Part shown: one piece after another, positions 1-11,212 of the stretch
Numbering within the stretch: the stretch's first letter is position 1
Layout of the letters: each line of letters starts with the position of its first letter
Origin: Scleromitrula shiraiana
Taxonomy: Eukaryota; Ascomycota; Leotiomycetes; Helotiales; Sclerotiniaceae
Length of the DNA: 64,000 nt
NCBI GenBank assembly: GCA_028455995.1
Contig: JABELC010000003.1
Span: 3,472,001-3,536,000 of the forward strand
Direction: 5' to 3'
Program-made: the position numbers and the translations under genes
Notes under the pieces: generated by a model
Told to the model about the DNA's origin: nothing
What the model saw: only the letters and a program-made list of their open reading frames with translations
The model's database searches: none

Positions 1-1283
1 TCGATCTCTTCAGATGTCCAGATTGTGATCGAGACTGGCGGCTCAAAACCCCAAAGCAGACTCAAGTATCAGCTTACAACAATGCTATCCAGTGTTTCTC
101 GCGAGAATATCTTAATCTTCTCGGATATGGAAGAGGATGTCGAGACTTTCCATATTCGTGATGCTCTGGCGGATGTCTTAATACAGGAACGGAACGACTA
201 CCCCGAATTTGCCCTATACGATGAATTACAGGATTACCAAAAGCTAGGGAAGAACACTCGAAATCTTCAAAGTGGATGGAAATTGTCCAAGTACAAGAAT
301 CTGGCCATAAAACGAAAGATTTGGAAGATGCTAGGGGAGACGAGCAATACGCTTCGAAAACGGAAGTGGTATGTGTTCATAGATGCAGACACATTTATGG
401 AATAGGACAACCTCCTTGTCTTGTTGGAGCATCTAGACCCTCGGAAGAAGCAGTACATAGAGAGTCCAGTCCGCATCCCTAAGGCACCTTTTATGCATGA
501 TGGTAATGATTACGCTCTCTCATACAGCGCCTTAGAGTCATTTAATAAACCTAAACTAGATGGCCACAAAGACCCAATGTATAGTCAGTACGGTGTAAAC
601 ACAACATATTTATGCTGTGATGATAAAGCTCTTGCGTTCACGCTAAAGCAGAGAGGCATTAGTTTTAAAGATTATTGACCAATGTATAATGGAGAGATAT
701 CGACCAGTATTGGTTTTGAAAGTGAGATTTGGTATAAGCCGGTACTCTCGTTGCGCCATCTTACTGGGGCAGCGATGAAAGACCTATAGCAGTGGATCGA
801 GGATTTGAAGGCCAGAACAATGAGCATGGCATTTGAATTTATATTCCCAGACCCCCTTCTTTTTGCTATTGATTCGCGATCAAAATTAACTCCTTGCCAA
901 ATATACTTCTATACCAACCATTCCTATTCAGAAATTTTTTGGAGTATGTCGCCCCTCAAATTTCCCACAGAATCAATGACTGGGATAACACAAACGAAGA
1001 TTGGAAAACATATCAGCATGGTAAGAAGAAAGGTTCTTTGATATTCTTCGAGCAGCTTGAAGCAGCGTGTGAAGCAGCGTGTGAAGCAGACAAACTTTGC
1101 TTTCAGTTCGATTCTAACGGAACTACGTGTGCACTGTCGCATACAATACGAGTTGGCGGTAAACGCTTGCCAGAGAGAGAAGGAGATTTTCAGTATATAT
1201 CAGGATGGAACTTGAAGAGGATTCAGGATTGGACTACAAAGATGGAGTGCAATAGTGCGCATTGGTTGCACTCGAATCCTTGA
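1..1283 (+). pseudogene. Decayed GT31-like glycosyltransferase, 5' end outside window
   Basis: The reading frame is open from the first base and encodes a fungal GT31/DUF604-type glycosyltransferase. A FIDADTFM block near 385-400 holds the DxD-type metal/nucleotide-sugar motif. Later blocks include SQYGVNTTYLCC and a Cys-containing C-terminal part ending NSAHWLHSNP at the TGA ending at 1283. Intact family members are type II membrane enzymes of the secretory pathway. This copy is broken: in-frame stops lie at 403-405 (TAG), 676-678 (TGA) and 787-789 (TAG), each where Trp is expected from context. The frame then shifts by about 890-905 (frame 1 to frame 0). A GAAGCAGCGTGT unit is tandemly repeated near 1058-1083 and adds four residues. 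Several Gly or Glu positions read Asp, Asn or Lys, as expected from G-to-A changes on this strand. Family assignment is fairly sure; the expected residues are recalled from the family, not aligned. Confidence 0.72.
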
Positions 1284-3149
1284 TTTGGCGGGGCCATGCA
1301 CAGTTTTCTCTCAATTAGTTGCTTTAGATTATAATTGAATAATCATCACAAACAATGTTAGCTTACATCTATGATTGTGTTAACCATCCATGGATCCAAC
1401 ACTTTATGTTCATCGAATTAGTTGACATTTGATTGAAATTCAAAAGAAGGAATGCTGTGACATGTTGTATATCTATAAAATCTATGCTCCAACACCCATA
1501 CATGTTAAACATTTACATCGCTTAAAGTCTTGGACACTCTAGATTTTTACATATGGAACAAGTCAAAACTTGCCAAATAACAGGCGAGGTATCGAATTTT
1601 TGATTTCGTGTCTGGATTTGGAAAATACTCTCGATGGATTCTTCGAAGATTGATATTGAAGTGTGTGGTGAATAAGATGAAAATTCCTCATCTTTTGAAA
1701 AGAACCAATTGAAGTTGATCTTGACTGTTTTTTATTGCAAACCTAAGCATCCTTCCGAGAGGCTTCTAGGAATAACTTCGGAGACTCAAAAATACAACAA
1801 AAAGTTAAGTTTTGAGTAGTTGATATTAATATATATTTAGGTATTGAACTTGGATTGAACATGATTTGATTCTCTTGAACAAATCATATAGAATTCAAAC
1901 ATACTAACAATCACACTCCAGTAGAATAGAGGCAACAAGAATGTATTTGCTTCGCACATCTCCATTTACTTCACCCAGATATACACTACGAATCAAACCC
2001 CAATGTAATTTAATACACGTGATACTAGTGTCTCTTTCATTTTTGTTGCATATCTGAATCTTCCCAAAGCTCTCTGAGAAAGATTGAATTACTTTTCAAG
2101 ATGTGCAACAAGAAAAGCAAAAAAAAACTATTGATTATCTTCGTATAGTAAACTATGATATTTGTTTATAGATACATTAGGAGATAGTTAATCAGTCTAT
2201 GCTATAATATAATATTTATATTAACGCAAAACATGATAATTGATATAAAATCATCGATTTTAAAGCGATTCGCTTATTTTGCGCGTGTTTCAATTTTAAT
2301 TTAACCGAGTACTCGTATATGTGGCTAGTTACTTTAGACTTTCATAAGAGCTTAACTTCCAAATTCACTTCATCTCACTGCCTGCAAGTACATTCTCAAC
2401 AACAATATACTCATAATCAGAGTTATCACCTGGCTGATTGTTTTGGAGCTTTTGGCGTACCTAGGACTTAAGTAGTACTTTTGTAAGGCTGAATGATTAC
2501 TACATGTAAGAAGCTTATAATCGTGTTGAAAATAGCTTCAAACTTTAGCATTCATATCTTCCCCTGCACTCTCGCTTATCTTTTCGTTTTTTTATGCTTA
2601 TTTACTTACTCCATACCTCAATTTCATTTATCCTACCATAATAGATCCTTCAAGCAAAGTCTCGAAATCCTTGTATATGGCAGTCTTGACACCGAGTACA
2701 AATATCAGGTCTTGGATACCTATATATAAAAGTACCAGGTACTATTCCATCAAATGTTCCTGGGTACGGATACTACCTAGAGGAACCAAAAATCTTCGGA
2801 TTGTAGTACCGATTGCAACTCTACTTCTAAAATGCTGCGGCTCACTGCGATTTTGGGGCCATAACTCCCGAGAAATACAAAATTGCAACTGTATATTATG
2901 TATCTCGTCGTATCCTACAACCATAGCTGAAATTGCCATCTTAATATTTTTTGCTAGAACCGCATTAGTTTTGACCCCGTGCTGAAGGCGGAGTTTCTTG
3001 ATGACGCAAAGGTGTTCAAAAAAACAAACAAATCCCTCAATGGACAACTGTCGATGGCCAGTTTCTCTTCGCCATATCGATATTGCGACTGAGTAGTATG
3101 GGAGTTTCAAAACAGGCAGGTATGAAGTATCGAAATCAAACTTATCACA
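1284..3149. other. Intergenic, AT-rich, no gene seen
   Basis: Moderately to strongly AT-rich spacer between two pseudogenes. Short ORFs at 2493-2729, 2671-2985 and 2742-3110 (minus) have no recognisable domain and no consistent splice structure. The last 60-100 bases may belong to a decayed first exon of the DUF3433 pseudogene, but no start could be supported. Confidence 0.5.
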
Positions 3150-5420
3150 GGCGGACTAATTGAGTTATTAGCACTCGCAAAACCAAGTTACTACCGTCTC
3201 TTCGCTACAAGGACTGAAGTTCTTGCGAGTCTTCTCATATGTACGCTTGTTCTTATTGCATTGGTTGAATATGCTTGCCGTGTCATTACTCAACACAGAG
3301 GATATGGAGAATTATCGGCTGTCATTCTGAATGATACTGATCAATCGATGCCAATTGGCAAGTTAACTTCAAAGTATCAAGAACTAAATTACTACCATCC
3401 AAATATTTAGAAATCAAATTGGTCTCCTCGTTGACTGAATTTCCTCCGCCAACCACTACATGTTCTATTGTACAATCTGTTTCAAATATGATCATAGCGA
3501 ATTCATCGGCTGCGACTACCACAAGTCCCCCCACTGAGCCGCTAAATTCAGCTGAGGCATCTGTTGCGATCTCCTCGCCTTGGTTGGCCGTTACTAAGGC
3601 ATTGGTTAGCACAAGTAAGTAAGGCGTCATCTCATTTTATCTAGCATATCAGCCAGCACTCACGCAACTGATGTATGCCATTGCGGTCAAAGCTTACTGT
3701 TTCTAGCCTCAGGTGAGACAAGTATGAACAAAACTGTCGTCACTGAAAATATTCCTGTCGGTTCTTCGCCACCACAGCCCATTGCGACAATTATAATACC
3801 AGTTTTGATTACTACCAGTATTATCCGAATCCTGTCCACGGGTACGAACAATCCAGAACCTAGGCCCGAGCCGACCGTACCGAATTCTTCTACTCAAACT
3901 CTTCCCTTTGTTAATCAAATAATAGTACCATTTTCAGGATGTAGCGTTACGTCCAATAGTGACTTGGGTGTTGAGACAATAATCTCAATAACTACTACGT
4001 TCATATCTCGAGGTATTGATTCACAAGGTAACGAGTTGACAGTAACTCGTCTCTCTACCTCATTTCCATTTGTTGACCCAAATGAAATCTTCTCCACAGT
4101 TACTAATGTAAATGGTGATGGGATTACAAATACAAGTACTCTTCGGAAAAGCTTTACAAGCATAGAGCTAGCCGGATCGACAATCGCCTCTCCCATTGAA
4201 CTATCTATGACCCGAGGTAAATACCTTTCCATTACCAGTCAGTATAGATCGGAGCCTAACACAATGGATAGATCCATACGAAACGGTGTTCTTATCTACA
4301 TACACAAGCTACAGTCTCAGTACACTATATACAACTCCCTCGCCAACCAGTCTCTCAACCCCAACCTCCACAATTGCTAATTCAACCGGTACACATTTTA
4401 TCCAACCCTCAGAAAACAAAATAGCATCCGGGATCACCCTCCATGAATACCTAACCGTATCATTCCTCCCCCTCTTCATCACAATCCTCTACTCGATCCC
4501 ATAGCGAATAATCGACAACACAATGCGGCACATGAAGCCCATCTACCAACCACAACCAGCATCTCACGCACACGGCACAAACGCGCCGACCCTCGATTAC
4601 CTAACCCCACTCCTCCTCACCCTCCCCTGTAAATCCCTCTCCCCAAAACATCCGGTCGTCTTCCTCTCCCTCTCCAGCTTCATTGCCCTCATCATGGTAT
4701 TCGCTGCTCCTCATACATCACAGATAATCGTCGTGGATCAGGATTACAGCTGCGATGTAAACAGCACCGCGACGTGCGCTTCGTGGGGTGTTTATCCCGC
4801 GCTGGCTCGTCTGGTTGCGGCATTATTGGCGATGATTGCGGTTTGGGTGTTTCTAATGATCATTGCGGGGTGCGCGGTGGTGAAGGAATATGAGCGTGTG
4901 CGCTGACCCGCTTCGTATTGTGGATTTGGCGACGGTGTATCGCAGTTTTGCTCTGCTTCGCGATGTGCGGAGAGTAGATGAGGAGAGTAGGGAAGCGGAG
5001 GCAAGGAGACGGGAAATCATGGGGCTTAATGCCGATATATAAGGTTCTGGGAGCGGGCAAGGAATGCCATGGTATTGGGAAATACACGGCCCGAAGCTTC
5101 GAATGCGAACAGAATAGTCCACTCCAAGTTACAGCTCATACCATGAATCAATCATATACGCAAACCGTGATAGCGTTATCAGATTCATCCAAAACCACAC
5201 TGGGCCATCATCTAATATCAATAAAATTCATCACCATTCGTATCGGGCCCGTCATAAAACATCAAGCCATTCACCTCCTAGCCCTAAGTCTCCTAGCCAC
5301 CGCCCTAATCATGCTATCCTACTATTACATCAACCCCATCACCTCCCCATTCGAAACCTTCATGGATTCCCAAACCTCAGCGTCCGCTTCTTCATGACGG
5401 TTCTTGAAGCCGGTATTTAT
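3150..5420 (+). pseudogene. Decayed DUF3433-type multi-TM protein
   Basis: Fragments in order match the layout of fungal DUF3433 membrane proteins. There is a TM segment near 3210-3270 (LLICTLVLIALVEYACRV), a Ser/Thr-rich extracellular stretch, TM segments near 4450-4500, 4670-4720 and 4800-4870, and a last TM near 5280-5330. Two introns still splice perfectly: 3615-3706 and 4217-4271 (GT-AG, CTAAC before the second acceptor). The gene is nevertheless broken. The frame stops at 3408-3410; TAG at 4502-4504 replaces the Trp expected after LYSIP; frameshifts follow at about 4904, 5030 and 5385, where the SVRFFMTVL block lies in another frame than the DSQT before it. Function of the family is unknown. 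The 5' end is not defined; an upstream exon ending near 3119 would need an impossibly short intron. Confidence 0.65.
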
Positions 5421-7003
5421 TAATATTCTCTAGTCGAAGATTAACGAGGATATATTAATCTCTTCCCCTCCTTTCCTTTCCTTTTTTTTCTTTTACCACC
5501 CCTTCATACCCAATCACCCATCCATACCTACCACGTCATACATTCCATCCTCGCAGATCTCCGCAAATAATCCCCCTACACCGCTCTCCTTACTCTACTT
5601 ACGACACCAAATCAACCAATCCTCACACCTACACCGCGCTCTGTGCAGAAAACGCAACCGTATAGCACTCCTATCGTTCTGCTCTAGCCTCTCTGATCCT
5701 ATGAATTATGTTGGCGGATATCCTGTGTAGGAGGTTGGATATGCATGGGGTGTGGGTTGTGGGTGGTTATGCTGCGGTGGGGAGTTTGAGTGTTATGGTT
5801 TTTGGGGGTTTGGTTTTTGATTTTTGATTTTTGATTTTGGGGAGGAAAGAGGGGATGGAGTAGAAAGAGGTGTAAATACTATTAGGGGGAACTTTGGATG
5901 GTTGGATTCGGGTGGGGGGGTGATTCGAATCTTCTGAAATCAGTTGATGGATTGGCGGGGTTGGGGAGGAGGAAGCGGTATAGGATAGGTATGGGTGAGG
6001 ATAAGAAATTGAAGATTAATGAAGAGAAGTAGATTATGGACATAAAACGGTCCCAAGAAAAAGAAAAACGATCGTCAAGCGAATGAACATGTAACAACTA
6101 AATTTCCGAATATTTCAACAGTTACTAAAGCGGATAATAATGTTTAATATTATTTTTTATGTGACGATGGGATATCAAAAAAAAAAACAAGGTGCTATAG
6201 AAAGAGAGGGAGGGATCTATATAATTTATAGCAGAACTCCCATATCCAAATTAATGAACTTACCATATTAATCTCGTCTATATATCGCGAATCACTATTA
6301 ATATCTCTATCTCTCTTATGTCAAAACCACATATATATATATATATATATATAAACCTCCCCCCCCCAAAAAAAATCCTCGCATCTAAGATCATCTAGAT
6401 AAATTCCCGTTCTTTTTCTCCGCTATGAGATATCTATCTACTATAGTATTTATTGTATTGCATACAGACTTTCCATTTCCATATCCATTTCCTACCCACT
6501 ACACTACACTACAGTATAGCACAATACAATACAATACAACACGATGGACATTGAAAACCGCTACTCGGAACCCATATGTACCTTTTCCTATTTACGATAC
6601 TTCTACTGCGCGGGTTGATGGTCGATGCTTGCTTGTATCACTTACTTATTACTGGGTTTATTTATTTATATAGGTCACGGGTAGAATTGGAAGCGTGCGT
6701 ATAAATAAATAAATAAATAAATAAGTATTAATAAGTATTATCGAATTTGAATGCACCATCTATATTCGAGTAGAGTCAATATTCGAGTAGAGTCAATCAG
6801 GCGATTCCCCCAGCCCCGGCATTGCGGAGTGGGGTGTTTGGTGTAAATGGTTTAGCTATTCGAGTGAGTTTATATATACGGAATTGCTTCTTATATGAGG
6901 TATATGAGGAATATGAGGAATAGTATTAAGATGGATGGAATAATAGATGAGTAGGCTTTTTAATATGGTGTGTATGGTATATAGTAAAGGATACGATGAA
7001 AAA

Positions 7004-7055
<52 letters not shown>
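7004..7055. repeat. (GAT)n trinucleotide array
   Basis: About 17 uninterrupted GAT units. The three frames on the two strands give poly-Asp, poly-Ser and poly-Ile ORFs, none credible as genes. Confidence 0.95.
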
Positions 7056-7650
7056 TGTCCGAGAGATTTGAACGACTGGTGTTGAGTCTTGTGGGGAGAA
7101 CTTGCCATTGTGGTGTTAGGAATATATATGTTAGTAGAGGATTCTGGGTTGTTGTGGATATTTTCATGTTATTGGCAATGGCACTATAATTTGATAATTA
7201 TCGTCACTATAAATAATATCATTCATCTATTCATAATATTATATATACTGTCCATCTATTCATGTAAACCCTAAAACAAAAACAAAAACGACAGCGTTTA
7301 AAAGCTAAAAATCGAAGGAATAATGATAATAAATAAATTTACGATCTCCCATTCCCCAAAAGAAACTTCTGAAATATTCCATTCTATCTATCTCATTCAT
7401 AATACCTTGCAACGAACATCTGGAGAATATTGCACACAAATTTACCTGACTAAATCATGACCTGAATGCCAGTCTGGGTAATTTCTCTTTGGCTTAGGTT
7501 GATGGGATAGATAAGTAGACAGTGAGTGGGAGGGAGGGGGAGCGGGAGGAGGAGGAGGAGAGGGAGGGGAAGGGAAGAGGAGAGGGAGGTGAAGAGAAGG
7601 TAAGGTGAATAATTGCCCGCAACTGGTGATTAGATGCAACATATATGTGT

Positions 7651-7687
7651 AAAAGAAAAAGAAAAAGAAAAAGAAAAAGAAAAAGAA
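7651..7687. repeat. (AAAAAG)n array
   Basis: Six hexanucleotide units, purine on the plus strand, about 70 bp after a second purine-rich stretch (7520-7610). Confidence 0.9.
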
Positions 7688-7985
7688 ACCATCAATACAT
7701 ATAAGTAAACCCTCTATATAAATCAGAAGTATCTAAGATATTAACAATTCCACTCAACATCATATCATCCTCAATTCCATATCAAAAATTAATATATCCT
7801 AAAAATCGATATATATCCCAAAAATTACCGTTTGCGTTTGCATAACTTACCCGAACACAAATCTCAATACCATACATACATAACAATACCTTATCTCATC
7901 CTCAAACTCTTGGAGTTGAACTGAATAATAATTTAGAATGTTATAATATGGAAAAATTACTAATGTTTTAATACAAAAATAGCCC

Positions 7986-8941
7986 ATTTTTTAACCAAAG
8001 CAAATTCAACGCTATAAGGGTCTGAAGCACTTTAAGCGTTTTTTTAATAAGAACTGATTTTGTTTGATAAAAACACTTTAATATTATATTTCTACTTTTT
8101 AATTATAACTTATTAAAAAAAGAATTATATCATTTGAAAGCTCTTATTTATTATTATTTATATAATTAGCATTAGATATTTAAATTGTATAGTTGATTTA
8201 GAATTTTATTTTTAAAAATTTTATATAAACAAGATTTGTTTTAAATTTGAATTTATTCAACTCCTCTATTTTCAATATTTATATACTAATGATGATTTTA
8301 AGCTTAATCAAATCGTTATTTTAAATTGAATATTCTACAAATCTGCGAATTGCATCAGTAGCGTTGCTGTTGTATTGAAAAGTAGTCAAAAGGTGATTAA
8401 AATGATTGAATTTTGAAATTGAATTTTAAAGTAAATACTTTAAGTTTAAAGCATTTAAAGCATTTATTCAAATCATCATTTTCTTTAAATTACTATTAAT
8501 ATCTATCCCCTTTAAAATCAACAATTATAATCTTTTTTAAAAAATTTCTTTTTATAATAAAAGTTAGATTAATTAGAAAATCTTCAATATATTATTAGAT
8601 TTATTTAAAAGAATTATAATTATTGATTTTAAAAAAAATAAATGTTTATTATTATAAAATGTTTATATTTGAAAATGTATTTTTTTTTTTTTAATAATAT
8701 AGTTGTATATTAAAATTTTAAACTATAATAATATAATATATATAAAAATAATAAGAAAATTCATTTTTATATATATAATTGGCCTCAAAAAGTTATAATT
8801 ATTAATTAATTTATTATTATTATTTAAAAAATCATTAATACATCGATTTATTTATATTTATACTAAAATAGCGATCAAATACTTTTAAATCCTTTGGTAC
8901 ACCTCAAGTAAAAAATTAAAGATTATTATTGGTCAAAAAAT
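7986..8941. other. Extremely AT-rich island, possible relic element
   Basis: Nearly one kilobase with very few G or C and no ORF. The edges show an imperfect inverted pair, ATTTTTTAACCAA at 7986-7998 and TTGGTCAAAAAAT at 8929-8941 (12 of 13 positions). A direct pair AAGGGTCTGA lies at 8016-8025 and 8964-8973. Such islands in filamentous ascomycetes are usually repeat-induced-point-mutation relics of transposons. The boundaries are less clear than for the two other islands of this window. Confidence 0.45.
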
Positions 8942-9201
8942 TTTTATGTAGGGCAATATATCGAAGGGTCTGAGGATGAGATAAACAATACCCACCGTTT
9001 TAATCAATCGAACCATTCGGGATTTTATTTATTTATCTATCTATCTCTGATCAGCGATGTTAATCAATTGATATTGACATGATATTATTAATAATCATCA
9101 CGACCTCAAAAAAAAAAAAAATATTGAATTCTCGCTTTCATCTATCTATCAGACCAGACCAGATCAGAGCAGAACCACCTTCATGTAGAATTTATTTATT
9201 G

Positions 9202-9233
9202 GCTGATAAATAATTACATAATTATTTATCAGC
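9202..9233. repeat. Perfect 15-bp palindrome with partial third copy
   Basis: GCTGATAAATAATTA at 9202-9216 is followed after two bases by its exact reverse complement (9219-9233). A further near copy of the left arm follows directly at 9232-9251 with one inserted base. This could form a cruciform or be a fold-back element remnant. Confidence 0.8.
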
Positions 9234-9544
9234 TGATAAATGATAATTACATACATACATACATAATAACGGCTCGCAAATAAATAAATCAATAAAATGT
9301 TACAGAAAAAGAAATACGGAAATCCTTCCGGATCCCCCTCCCCGCCCCCTCGTACCCCAAATTAAAAAGATGGGGGGGGGGAGGGAAAAGATTGGATTTT
9401 TGAATATGGGGGATTTGGGATTTTCGATCATTTTAATGTGGATGTGGTGGGATTTTTGTCCATTTTTTGGGGGTTTTTATGAGAGAGTTGAGATGAGATT
9501 TTCTTTTTTCGCGGAGATATTTAGAGTTGTGGGTGGGTACCTAG

Positions 9545-9597
9545 GTATGTATGGATGTATGGATGTATGGATGTATGGATGTATGGATGTATGGATG
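9545..9597. repeat. (ATGGATGT)n minisatellite
   Basis: About six copies of an 8-bp unit. The overlapping ORFs on both strands owe their openness to it. Confidence 0.9.
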
Positions 9598-9930
9598 GGT
9601 TTGCTGGGATGTTTATGGGCGGGATTGATGGGGTGGGTGATGTGGAGGAAAGGGTGGTGTGGGTATTGTGTTGAGAGAGGGATGGAGGAGAGGGATGGAG
9701 GAGAGGGATGGAAGAATTTATGGGAATGGGAATGGGAATGGGAATTGTTATTATGTATTTGAGTGATGGATTGATTTTGTTTGGGAGCGGAAATGGAGAG
9801 AGAAGAGAGTAAGAGGAAAGTACCGAGGTAGAGAAGCCAGGTAGAGTTCAACTGAGTTTACAACGTCAGTGGGAAGTGGAAAAGTAGACAGATAATAATA
9901 ATCTATATACTTTGCTTACATACCGGGCGT

Positions 9931-9932
9931 AC

Positions 9933-9965
<33 letters not shown>

Positions 9966-9970
9966 TACTA
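9931..9970. repeat. (ATT)n trinucleotide array
   Basis: About eleven ATT units, degenerating to ACT at the 3' edge. Confidence 0.9.
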
Positions 9971-10751
9971 TGTAAATGTATATCTTACTGTCAAAATTTC
10001 AAGTTACTACATACATACCTAGGTACTTCACCATATTATATAATCTTATAATTTTTTCTTTCTTTCTTATCAGTTGAGGATATAAATTTTTACTTTCATC
10101 GATATCTTGGTGAGTTTCAATTAAACAAACTTCAAAGTCTAGACCATTTCTACTGCGTACTGCGCACTGCACATTGCATATATTATATCTTACATCTTAC
10201 CCGCGGACTCCTTTGTCATTGTCATTGCCATTGGAAGTACGAAATACGAAGTAGAAGATGAGGTTTCCATTTCATCCATCATCAACTTTACATTTATTAC
10301 TGTATTTATTTACCCTCGACTTTTTCATCATCTCTTCGATGCAAATCACATCCAACGTATGAAGTAGCTTACATGGTTATAATACAATAACCACTCAATA
10401 TGATGTTATAAATTATTGCTTCTCAAACGAGTTTTGTTTCAATTCATTGATTCCACATCTATAAATATATATATATATATTTATACTAATATATATACTA
10501 ATATGCTTTTCATTGGAGGAATATCTAAATTATTACCAATTTATATAGAGAAACAAATAACTTCCTTCTATTTCGTACTTGTAGTCTCCTTGAAAAAAAA
10601 AAAGATTGAGTCTAGATTCAAGTAGTTTGCTTCTAATGCCAATACAGGCCAAGCAGCGATCCTAACAAATCTAGTGAACTCGAGCCTGAAGGCGATCCAA
10701 CCAGAATCATCAATCAAGCACTGAGTCAATTTAATCAAAATTTTGCCTTCT

Positions 10752-10790
10752 ACTATTACTATTACTATTACTATTACTATTACTATTACC
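10752..10790. repeat. (ATTACT)n array
   Basis: Six hexanucleotide units, about 420 bp before the histidine kinase start codon. Confidence 0.9.
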
Positions 10791-11212
10791 TAGCTATTTG
10801 ATTTACAATCAATTTTTTCCCCTTTCTATTAACAAAACATTTCATCGACGACAATATATCCTACTATAATCAATTGAATAGATAAAATAAAAGACGAAGT
10901 TGTGGCATTTCATTTAACATTAACATTAACATTAACATAACAACAATACGATACCACTGACCTTCGATTTGTCATACTGATATCATCTCCACTGACATAT
11001 TCCCTTTCTGCGGTGACCTCAACTTCCAAATATGACGTACTAGCACGTCCTAAACTTTTTTCTTTTCTTTTCTTTGAAGAGTGAATTCAATTCATCAGAG
11101 GTTTAACACCTAGAATAATAATTAGGAGAAGAACGTCATACAATATAGTTAATATCTCTCCTCAAAAGATACCATTCATTCGTCTTGTTGTTCGATACCT
11201 ATCAACCTCAAC

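Larger units (their letters stand above)
5421..7985. other. Intergenic, microsatellite-rich
   Basis: No supported gene. It contains G-rich and T-rich low-complexity stretches, an AT dinucleotide run near 6329-6351, a TAAA run near 6703-6723, a duplicated ATTCGAGTAGAGTCAAT unit near 6763-6797, and the arrays listed separately. ORFs here are products of the repeats, for example poly-Asp, poly-Ser or poly-Ile read from one GAT array. Confidence 0.6.
8942..11212. other. Intergenic, 5' region of the histidine kinase
   Basis: No supported gene. Several satellites and an inverted repeat (listed separately), a G-run near 9371-9382, and pyrimidine-rich stretches near 10050 and 11060. The 126 bp before the histidine kinase start have no in-frame upstream coding sequence. 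Most of this must be promoter and possibly a long leader. Confidence 0.55.

Noticed and set aside
3322..3630. Minus-strand ORF of 102 codons
   Set aside because: Shadow of the Ser/Thr-rich exon of the DUF3433 pseudogene on the plus strand.
5915..5935. GATTCGAATC considered as a tRNA T-loop
   Set aside because: No stem of the right length around it and no A-box at tRNA distance.
6856..7189. Overlapping ORFs with poly-Asp, poly-Ser and poly-Ile runs
   Set aside because: All come from one (GAT)n array read in different frames and strands; no flanking conserved sequence.
9370..9851. ORFs of 124-130 codons on both strands
   Set aside because: Openness is due to G-rich sequence and the ATGGATGT minisatellite; no conserved residues.
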